Positions 1-5,005 of a stretch of DNA of 6,499 nt are shown here, one piece after another; the stretch's first letter is position 1; each line of letters opens with the position of its first letter. A program made the translations under genes and the position numbers. This DNA comes from an uncultured Rikenellaceae bacterium (GTDB lineage: Bacteria > Bacteroidota > Bacteroidia > Bacteroidales > Rikenellaceae). Below the pieces are notes generated by a model. It did not search any database and was not told the DNA's origin. It was given only the letters and a program-made list of their open reading frames with translations. The stretch spans positions 1 through 6,499 of the forward strand of contig CAMWRR010000108.1 of the NCBI GenBank assembly GCA_947176715.1, read 5' to 3'.

Positions 1-99
1 CTGCGTAGACGACCAATAGTTGCCCCACGTACCGGCATTGTTCAGCGAACCGTCCGAGTTGTTGCGGTTACCGACAGCGGGAAACTTACGAAGCGGGAA
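1..99 (-). repeat. DGR template repeat (TR), partial, cut by the left window edge
   Basis: Read on the minus strand, positions 99 to 1 give an open frame FPLRKFPAVGNRNNSDGSLN followed by NAGTWGNYWSSTQ. This is the C-type-lectin/FGE-like motif of Bacteroidetes DGR variable regions. Six AAC/AAT codons lie at 67-69, 61-63, 58-60, 40-42, 37-39 and 19-21. Such codons are typical of a TR because adenine replacement there gives many residues but no stop codons. It is read as a TR rather than a target gene's variable repeat for three reasons. The frame is closed by TAA at 115-117 with no start codon after it. The AAY codons are largely intact, as in an unmutated template. It lies directly downstream of avd, the usual TR position. 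The true boundaries cannot be set without the matching variable repeat, and the 3' part is outside the window. The TR would be transcribed as part of the DGR RNA and reverse transcribed by the RT expected to the left. Confidence 0.85.
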
Positions 100-266
100 C
101 AATGTAGCAGACGTTTACAAAAGCGACGCGAGACGGCGACATGCACCGCACTGCCTGTGTATTTCAAAGAGCCGTATATTGTAAAAAGGCGCGGGGCGTG
201 ACACAGCGACACATAAAACTCCTTATCCAAATTATACATAGCTGCAAGACCCGCCCGGCGCGCCGT
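100..266 (-). other. Spacer between avd and the TR, probable 5' part of the DGR template RNA
   Basis: These 167 nt between the avd stop and the TR contain no convincing gene; the short frames crossing it have no recognisable family. In characterised DGRs the TR transcript includes flanking sequence that the RT-Avd complex recognises, so this stretch is probably transcribed RNA (inference). A perfect 10-bp palindrome, CGGCGCGCCG, lies at 256-265 right behind the avd stop codon. The 12-mer GCTTTTGTAAAC lies on the minus strand at 113-124, just before the TR frame, and recurs in an ATPase operon spacer. Confidence 0.5.
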
Positions 267-626
267 TCATTGTATCTTTTCGTTTTTGGCCTGATCGTAC
301 CATGTGGCCAGCTGTTTCGACACCTCTTCGGTCATAAGCGACAGGTTTATGAAACTCTTTTTATTGATGGCTCTAAGTTCGTAGAGCAGTCTTATGCCTA
401 TCACCACCTTGACGAACTCCTCGCGCGACATCATGAGGTATTGCGATTTTAGCCGTTTGTCTCTGTTGGCTTTGAACAGGGAGGCCATCACCTCTATTAT
501 GTACTGCGATATGCGTTCGCCGTATATCACGCGGTAGACGCGGTTCATCCCGGGCAACAGCCTTGAAAACGAGGTCAGAAGGTCGTTGCAGCGTTGGTAT
601 ACCGGCAGTTCGTTAAACAGGGCCAT
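267..626 (-). CDS. avd: DGR accessory variability determinant (Avd-like four-helix-bundle protein)
   Basis: This 119-aa protein has the length and layout of Avd. It is predicted all-alpha, with helices at roughly 5-26, 28-55, 60-88 and 90-117. It is basic (about 19 Lys/Arg against about 12 Asp/Glu), with a basic patch near residues 52-60 (KANRDKRLK). In Bordetella phage BPP-1, Avd forms a positively charged pentameric barrel that binds the DGR reverse transcriptase and the template RNA and is required for mutagenic retrohoming. The same role is inferred here. The best support is context: the TR starts about 170 nt downstream on the same strand. The ATG at 624-626 lies inside the end of the upstream MutS-like gene (14-nt overlap), suggesting translational coupling. 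The wider fold also includes 23S rRNA intervening-sequence proteins, which the TR makes unlikely here. Confidence 0.85.
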   Translation of the reverse strand: MALFNELPVYQRCNDLLTSFSRLLPGMNRVYRVIYGERISQYIIEVMASLFKANRDKRLKSQYLMMSREEFVKVVIGIRLLYELRAINKKSFINLSLMTEEVSKQLATWYDQAKNEKIQ

Positions 627-1098
627 TGGTCAGAAGATGTTTTAGTTCTTTCACGAAAATGAGACACTCTATGGGGTTGGCCGATTCGAGCATGAAGTTG
701 CGTATTCTGTGAATGGCCTCGCGTTCGGCGTCTCCTGCCGGCTCGCTCGCGGAGGCTACCGTCTTTGGCTCCTCGTGCTTCATCTCTATCAGCGCCTTCC
801 ACGTGTCGAACTCCGAGGGGTCGACCGAATGTCCCGACGACACCACGAGCTGTTTCTCGTCGGGCACCGTTACGGTGTAATCCCGCGTCAGGTCGCTCAC
901 CTTGGAGTCGGGGAAGCCGAGGTAGACCACATACGAGTCTACGCTTTTGACATACTTCTTCTGCACCAGATATTTGCGTATGTGCCGGTAGAACATGTAC
1001 GCCGACCTCTCGTAGGCTTTCCAGAAGCCGCCCTCGCGATAGAGATATATCTTGTCGATGTTGGCCTGCTCTATCTTCATTTTCTCCTGTATCGTCAT
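613..1098 (-). CDS. MutS N-terminal-domain-like DGR accessory protein
   Basis: This 161-aa protein resembles domain I (mismatch binding) of MutS, without the clamp, connector or ATPase domains. Residues 14-36 (IDKIYLYREGGFWKAYERSA and on) align by eye with the MutS segment around LLFYRMGDFYELFYDDA. Residues 59-71 (YLGFPDSKVSDLT) align with the MutS segment around AGIPYHAVENYL. The phenylalanine that stacks on a mismatch in MutS corresponds to F25, while the following Phe-X-Glu glutamate is lysine here (F25-W26-K27). Residues 111-125 look like a flexible Ser/Ala/Glu linker. Residues 128-157 form a predicted C-terminal helical segment (ESANPIECLIFVKELKHLL). MutS-like genes (msl) have been reported as accessory genes in DGR cassettes; I recall this and have not searched it. 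The role in mutagenic retrohoming is unproven, and handling of TR cDNA mismatches is an inference. An internal Met7 (ATG at 1078-1080), preceded by CAGGAGAAA, is an alternative start with a better ribosome site. Confidence 0.7.
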   Translation of the reverse strand: MTIQEKMKIEQANIDKIYLYREGGFWKAYERSAYMFYRHIRKYLVQKKYVKSVDSYVVYLGFPDSKVSDLTRDYTVTVPDEKQLVVSSGHSVDPSEFDTWKALIEMKHEEPKTVASASEPAGDAEREAIHRIRNFMLESANPIECLIFVKELKHLLTNGPV

Positions 1099-1187
1099 AT
1101 CCTAATAGTTTCTCGGGCCTGTTTTCACTATAAATGCGGTTGTCGTATCACGGCAAAAGTTCATTTATATATCTTATGTGTACAACA

Positions 1188-1195
1188 CAAATGTA
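1188..1195 (-). promoter_or_regulatory. Candidate Bacteroidetes -7 promoter element for the DGR genes
   Basis: On the minus strand this reads TACATTTG, a perfect match to the Bacteroidetes -7 consensus TAnnTTTG. It would start transcription near 1181, leaving a leader of about 80 nt before the MutS-like gene. The -33 element (TTTG, about 20 nt upstream) is not well matched (around 1216-1219). The region is very AT-rich, so a chance match is possible. Confidence 0.4.
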
Positions 1196-1518
1196 GAAAT
1201 ATTTTTTATATGTGGTTCATTTATTATGATATTTTTTACAACATACGGGGTGTCGTGATGAATATTTTACGCATAATATATTTATATACAATGATGTATG
1301 ATATTGTTGTTATTGTATATGTGTATATCAAAAAACGAATATAAAATTACAATATATTCCGGTTTAGGGTGTGCGCGGGGTTTTCTCCTGATATTTCGAG
1401 ATTCACTTTTAGGTGCGGTTGTGTGTTGCGGACGATGAGTGTCGTCCGGGGGGTAATGCCGCATACTTATAAGCTATATGGTCTAAATGACATTAAAATT
1501 GGTTTTTTTGAGACGCAG

Positions 1519-1549
1519 ATTGTTTCGTATCGAAATATTTCGTATTTTG
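1519..1549 (+). promoter_or_regulatory. Weak candidate promoter for the V-type ATPase operon
   Basis: ATTG at 1519-1522 and TATTTTG at 1543-1549 are separated by 20 nt, close to the Bacteroidetes -33 TTTG / -7 TAnnTTTG arrangement, but both elements are imperfect. The predicted start, near 1556, would leave a leader of almost 90 nt before atpE. No better candidate was seen between 1400 and 1643. Confidence 0.3.
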
Positions 1550-1604
1550 TAAACCGATAATTCCGACGCTTGCGGCTCTATCCGGTTGTATGTCAGTTTC
1601 GTAT
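1523..1604 (+). repeat. Three copies of TTTCGTAT upstream of atpE
   Basis: The 8-mer TTTCGTAT occurs at 1523-1530, 1538-1545 and 1597-1604. The first copy is also part of a perfect short palindrome, TTTCG-TAT-CGAAA (1523-1535). Two copies overlap or adjoin the weak candidate promoter and the third falls in the presumed leader, a layout compatible with a regulator binding site. No regulator can be named. Confidence 0.4.
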
Positions 1605-1612
1605 GCGTCGGA
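1562..1612 (+). promoter_or_regulatory. Possible 5' leader hairpin of the ATPase operon
   Basis: TCCGACGC (1562-1569) and GCGTCGGA (1605-1612) are perfect 8-bp reverse complements around a 35-nt loop, ending 31 nt before the atpE start. If transcription begins near 1556, the stem would form almost at the 5' end of the mRNA and could stabilise it. No T-run follows, so it is not a terminator. Confidence 0.35.
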
Positions 1613-1643
1613 GTAGGAATGCGGAATACAAAAAATACGATAT

Positions 1644-2237
1644 ATGGAAAACAAGATTCAACAGTTGACCGAGAAGCTCTACGAAGAGGGGCTCTCTAAG
1701 GGTAAGGCCGAGGCGGAAGCCATCGTAGCCAAGGCTAAGGAGGAGGCCGCCGCCATATTGGCCGAGGCCGATAAGAGAGCCGCCGAGAGGGCCGAGGATG
1801 CCGAGAGGCGTTCGGCCGAGATAGTGCGTAGAGGTGAGAGCGAGCTGAAGATGGCCGCCTCGCAGGTTATGGCCGCTACCAAGAGCGCACTGTCGGAGAT
1901 GGTGTTGGCCAAGGTGCCGGGGGCGCAGGTCAGGGAGGCTTTCGGCGACGATAGCTTCGTGCGTTCGTTAATGAGCGATGCGGTCAAGAATTTCGGCGGC
2001 GGCAAGGTTGTCGTCTCTCCGGAGAACGAGTCCAAGGCGGCCGACTATCTTGCCTCGGCTGTCGACAAGGCTGCCGGTGAGTTCACCGTCAAGGGCGGCG
2101 ACGGCATAGGCCGCGGCTTCAGGATAGAACCCAAAGGCGAGGGTTACTATATCTCGTTCGACGAGAAAGATTTCGACGGCCTGGTGAAAAGCTATCTGCG
2201 AGAGGCTTTGGGTAAGATTTTGTTTGAAGAAAAATAG
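1644..2237 (+). CDS. atpE: V-type ATP synthase/ATPase subunit E
   Basis: This 197-aa protein has the two-part build of subunit E, a peripheral-stalk component that with its partner helix holds the catalytic head still against rotor torque. Residues 1 to about 90 form one long charged helix rich in Ala, Glu, Lys and Arg (for example KGKAEAEAIVAKAKEEAAAI), expected to be coiled-coil. Residues from about 95 form the globular C-terminal domain that contacts the A/B head, including GRGFRIEPKGEGYYISFDEK. Length is normal for the family. It is the first gene of the operon. The ATG has no Shine-Dalgarno sequence but an A-rich leader (six A at 1630-1635, then TACGATAT), closely resembling the leader of atpA. 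No gene for the usual partner subunit G/H is present between this gene and atpD. Confidence 0.9.
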   Translation: MENKIQQLTEKLYEEGLSKGKAEAEAIVAKAKEEAAAILAEADKRAAERAEDAERRSAEIVRRGESELKMAASQVMAATKSALSEMVLAKVPGAQVREAFGDDSFVRSLMSDAVKNFGGGKVVVSPENESKAADYLASAVDKAAGEFTVKGGDGIGRGFRIEPKGEGYYISFDEKDFDGLVKSYLREALGKILFEEK

Positions 2238-2242
2238 GAGTG

Positions 2243-3133
2243 ATGGCTCTCTTTTCCAGTAATTACCATTATCTCGTCTCCTCTTTGGCGGAGTACGCCC
2301 CCGACTCGGACGGCGAGGGGCTCGATGTAGTCGCTCTGCTCGACGAGATAGCCTCTCAGGTAGGGTCGGGCGACATGGCCTGTGTGCGTATGCTGTTGTG
2401 GCGTAACGACATAGCCAATATCATGTCGCGGCGGGCCGGCAGGGAGCGTTATTCGGTTCCGGCCAACCTGTCGCCCGAGCAGGTGGAGGCGGTGTGCGGC
2501 CGCTACTTCGGCGACGGTGACGGTGACGGCGACAGTGCCGACGAGTCGTTGCGGGAGATGGGCGTGTCGTTGCCTGTCTATATTAAAAAGGTGCTCGACG
2601 AATATGTCGCCGCAGACAAGGATGCCGAGCCTGTGAATGTGGAGCGTGCTTTGTGGGAGAGCTACTACGCCGCCGCGGAGCGTTCGTCGGACAGGTTTCT
2701 GAGGGAGTGGTCGCGGTTCGACCGCCATCTGCGCGACATAACGGCGGCCTATACCGCCCGTCGCAAGGGCATGGAGATAGCGGGCGTGGTGGTAGGCGAC
2801 GACGCGATAACCGACCGTCTCAAAAACGACTACACCCCCGACTTCGGCCTTAAAGGCACCTTCGACAGGGTGGACGAGCTGATATCCATACTCGACTCGG
2901 ACGAGATGCTGTCGAAAGAGCGTCGCCTCGACGAGCTCAAATGGGCCAAGGTGGACGACATAACCGAGTTCGACTACTTCAATATAGATTTCATCTTGGG
3001 TTATCTCGTCAAGGTGTCTATAATATGCCGTTGGATGGTGCTCGACAAGGAGGCGGGCCGGCAGATGCTCGGTCGTCTCATAGAACAGCTCACCCCCGCC
3101 GAAGTGGTGGAGAGGGCGGTTTCGCGAGACTGA
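2243..3133 (+). CDS. DUF2764 family protein, probable V-ATPase accessory or stalk subunit
   Basis: This 296-aa protein has the N-terminal motif of DUF2764 (SNYHYLVSSL, residues 5-14) and a C-terminal conserved stretch LDELKWAKVDDITEFDYFNI continuing DFILGYLVKVSIICRW (229-264). Family members sit between atpE and atpA in V-ATPase operons of Bacteroidetes, spirochaetes (Borrelia) and Chlamydia, operons that lack a recognisable subunit C. The protein is mostly helical with no signal peptide, so it is expected in the cytoplasm. A role replacing subunit C, linking the rotor shaft to the membrane ring, is inference from context, not shown by sequence. The ATG at 2243, five nt after the atpE stop, was chosen; a GTG at 2240 is also in frame. 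AGGAG at 2236-2240 is too close to be a standard ribosome site, so coupling to atpE translation is likely. An acidic Gly-Asp repeat lies at residues 90-97. Confidence 0.85.
   Translation: MALFSSNYHYLVSSLAEYAPDSDGEGLDVVALLDEIASQVGSGDMACVRMLLWRNDIANIMSRRAGRERYSVPANLSPEQVEAVCGRYFGDGDGDGDSADESLREMGVSLPVYIKKVLDEYVAADKDAEPVNVERALWESYYAAAERSSDRFLREWSRFDRHLRDITAAYTARRKGMEIAGVVVGDDAITDRLKNDYTPDFGLKGTFDRVDELISILDSDEMLSKERRLDELKWAKVDDITEFDYFNIDFILGYLVKVSIICRWMVLDKEAGRQMLGRLIEQLTPAEVVERAVSRD
2510..2533 (+). repeat. In-frame GGYGAC hexanucleotide repeat encoding (Gly-Asp)4
   Basis: Four tandem copies of GGC/GGT-GAC encode Gly-Asp four times in the DUF2764 protein, in a likely surface loop before the helix ESLREM. 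A 6-bp unit keeps the frame if copy number changes. Third-position differences (GGC, GGT, GGT, GGC) show the copies are not perfectly identical. Confidence 0.7.
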
Positions 3134-3167
3134 GAGGCTTTTGTAAACTTAATATCCAAGCCTCTTT
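3133..3167 (+). promoter_or_regulatory. Hairpin in the DUF2764-atpA spacer
   Basis: AGAGGCTT (3133-3140) and AAGCCTCT (3158-3165) form a perfect 8-bp stem with a 17-nt loop, followed by only two further T residues. It starts in the stop codon of the DUF2764 gene. The short T-run argues against full termination inside an operon; partial termination, RNA processing or 3'-end protection are possible. Confidence 0.45.
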
Positions 3168-3221
3168 AAGCCCTTGTCAGCAAAGTTCAAAACAGCTTCT
3201 GAAAATAAAAAAAACAGATAT

Positions 3222-4982
3222 ATGAAAACAACCGGTCAGGTAACGGGTGTCACCTCCAATCTTGTGACTGTCAAGGTGGACGGCCCCGTATCGCAGAATG
3301 AGATTTGTTATATCACCGTCGGAGGGTCGCCTCTTATGGCCGAGGTCATAAAGGTTAACGGCGACGAGGCGTCGGTGCAGGTCTTCGAGAGCACGCGCGG
3401 CCTGCGTATGGGTTCTCCCGTCGAGTTCGAGGGTCACATGCTCGAGGTGACATTGGGTCCGGGCATACTGTCGCGCATATACGACGGTCTGCAGAACGAC
3501 CTGGCTAACCTCGACACCCTCTTCCTCGAAAGAGGCGTCTACAACGACCCGCTCGATTTCGAGAGCACATGGGAGTTCACACCCATAGCCAAGGCGGGCG
3601 ACACGGTGGAGGCGGCCTCGTGGATAGGCAGCGTGCCCGAGAAGTTCATCGAGCACAAGATAATGGTGCCCTTCACATTCGAGGGTAGCTACACGGTGAA
3701 GAGCGTGGCCTCGCCCGGCACCTATAAGATAACCGACACCGTGGCCGTGGTGACCGACGCCGAGGGGCGCGACCACGATATAACCATGATACAGCGCTGG
3801 CCGGTCAAAAAGGCCGTCACCGCCTATCGCGAGAAGCCGCGTCCCACGCGCGTGATGGAGACGGGGTTGCGCGCCATAGACACATTCAACCCCATAGCCG
3901 AGGGGGGTACGGGCTTCATACCCGGTCCGTTCGGTGCAGGCAAGACGGTGCTGCAGCACGCCATATCGCGTCAGGCCGACGCCGACGTCATATTGGTTGT
4001 GGCCTGCGGCGAGCGTGCCAACGAGGTGGTCGAGATATTCGTGGAGTTCCCCGAGCTGGACGACCCACACACCGGACATAAGCTCATAGAGCGCACCACC
4101 ATCATCTGCAACACCTCCAACATGCCCGTGGCGGCCCGCGAGGCATCGGTCTACACCGGCATGGCCATAGGCGAGTACTACCGCGCCATGGGTCTGAAGG
4201 TGCTCATACTCGCCGACTCCACCTCTCGTTGGGCACAGGCGTTGCGCGAGATGTCGAACCGTCTGGAGGAGCTTCCCGGTCCCGATGCGTTCCCTATGGA
4301 CCTCTCGGCGATCATCTCCAACTTCTATTCGCGTGCCGGTCTGGTCAGGCTGGTGGGCGGCACCACCGGTTCGGTCACATTCATAGGTACGGTATCGCCC
4401 GCGGGCGGTAACCTCAAGGAGCCGGTGACCGAGTCTACCAAGAAGGCGGCGCGTTGCTTCTACGCCCTGTCGCAACAGCGGGCCGACAGCAAGCGTTACC
4501 CCGCCATCGACCCGCTCGAGAGCTACTCCAAATATCTCGACTACCCCGAGATAGAGGAGTATCTCGAACAGAACTTCGAGAAGGGCTGGGTGGCTAAGGT
4601 CAAGGAGGCCAAGACAATGGTACAGCGCGGTAAGGAGGCCTACGAGCAGATAAACATCCTCGGCGACGACGGCGTGCCGGTGGCCTATCACGACCGCTAC
4701 TGGAAGTCGGAGCTAATAGACTTCTGCTTCCTGCAGCAGGATTCGTTCGACGCTATCGACTCCAACTGCACGATAGAGCGTCAGAGGTATATGTTCGACA
4801 CCATAATGGATATATGTCGGGAGAGCTTCGCCCATAAGGATTTCGAGGATTGTTCCTCTTTCTACAAGGAGCTTATCAACTTGTTGCGTCAGATGAACTA
4901 CTCCGAGTTCATGAGCGACAATTTCAAGAACTACGACGCCAAGGTTAAACAGATGGTCGCGGAACGTCCCAAGGAGGCGTAA
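3222..4982 (+). CDS. atpA: V-type ATP synthase/ATPase catalytic subunit A
   Basis: This 586-aa protein is the nucleotide-hydrolysing (or synthesising) subunit of the A3B3 head. The N-terminal beta-barrel is about 1-70, the A-specific insertion about 110-195 (non-homologous region), and the ATP-binding core about 205-430, followed by a C-terminal helical domain. Walker A is GPFGAGKT at 235-242, with Ala239 where many homologues have Ser. The catalytic glutamate lies in CGERANE (E264), and Walker B ends in LILADSTSRW (D332). The motif NTSNMPVAAREASVYTG (297-313) is family-typical. Length is normal and nothing is missing, so the enzyme should be active. The ATG at 3222 was chosen because the protein then starts MKTTGQVTGV, the usual subunit-A beginning. 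An in-frame TTG at 3174 would add 16 residues from an AT-rich leader and is unlikely. The leader has eight A residues (3207-3214) and no Shine-Dalgarno, as in atpE. Confidence 0.97.
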   Translation: MKTTGQVTGVTSNLVTVKVDGPVSQNEICYITVGGSPLMAEVIKVNGDEASVQVFESTRGLRMGSPVEFEGHMLEVTLGPGILSRIYDGLQNDLANLDTLFLERGVYNDPLDFESTWEFTPIAKAGDTVEAASWIGSVPEKFIEHKIMVPFTFEGSYTVKSVASPGTYKITDTVAVVTDAEGRDHDITMIQRWPVKKAVTAYREKPRPTRVMETGLRAIDTFNPIAEGGTGFIPGPFGAGKTVLQHAISRQADADVILVVACGERANEVVEIFVEFPELDDPHTGHKLIERTTIICNTSNMPVAAREASVYTGMAIGEYYRAMGLKVLILADSTSRWAQALREMSNRLEELPGPDAFPMDLSAIISNFYSRAGLVRLVGGTTGSVTFIGTVSPAGGNLKEPVTESTKKAARCFYALSQQRADSKRYPAIDPLESYSKYLDYPEIEEYLEQNFEKGWVAKVKEAKTMVQRGKEAYEQINILGDDGVPVAYHDRYWKSELIDFCFLQQDSFDAIDSNCTIERQRYMFDTIMDICRESFAHKDFEDCSSFYKELINLLRQMNYSEFMSDNFKNYDAKVKQMVAERPKEA

Positions 4983-5005
4983 CCGGGTCATAAAAAAGAG
5001 TTTTT

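Larger units (their letters stand above)
1099..1643. other. Divergent intergenic region between the DGR genes and the ATPase operon
   Basis: These 545 nt hold no convincing gene; small frames crossing it show no family resemblance and compositional bias explains them. About 1140-1360 is strongly AT-rich, unlike both neighbours, and contains ATATTTTTTA at 1199-1208 and again exactly 30 bp later at 1229-1238, with a related AATATTTTA at 1261-1269. About 1360-1500 returns to mixed composition and includes a 7-bp inverted repeat, CGGACGA/TCGTCCG (1429-1435 and 1442-1448). It has no T-run beside it on either strand, so it does not look like a terminator. Promoters for both divergent units must lie here, since the genes start at 1098 and 1644 on opposite strands. 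Confidence 0.6.

Noticed and set aside
1..99. The TR-like segment as the variable repeat of a target gene
   Set aside because: The frame is closed by a stop at 115-117 with no start codon, and the AAC/AAT codons are intact as in a template.
42..239. 65-aa minus-strand frame across the avd-TR spacer
   Set aside because: It runs out of frame with the lectin-like TR reading, shows no family features and is best explained as chance in the DGR RNA region.
709..1344. 211-aa plus-strand frame
   Set aside because: It lies antisense to the MutS-like gene and runs on into AT-rich intergenic DNA, with a composition-driven tail of Ile, Tyr and Val.
1429..1448. 7-bp inverted repeat CGGACGA/TCGTCCG as a terminator
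   Set aside because: No T-run follows on either strand, and no gene ends beside it.
1369..1560. 63-aa plus-strand frame upstream of atpE
   Set aside because: It has no recognisable motif and overlaps the probable promoter and repeats of the ATPase operon.
3174..3221. TTG start adding 16 residues to AtpA
   Set aside because: The extension is encoded by an AT-rich leader, and the protein starting at 3222 matches the normal N-terminus of the family.
3177..4691. 504-aa minus-strand frame antisense to atpA
   Set aside because: It is a long shadow caused by the codon bias of atpA; the protein is a low-complexity His/Gly/Val/Arg mix with no domain.
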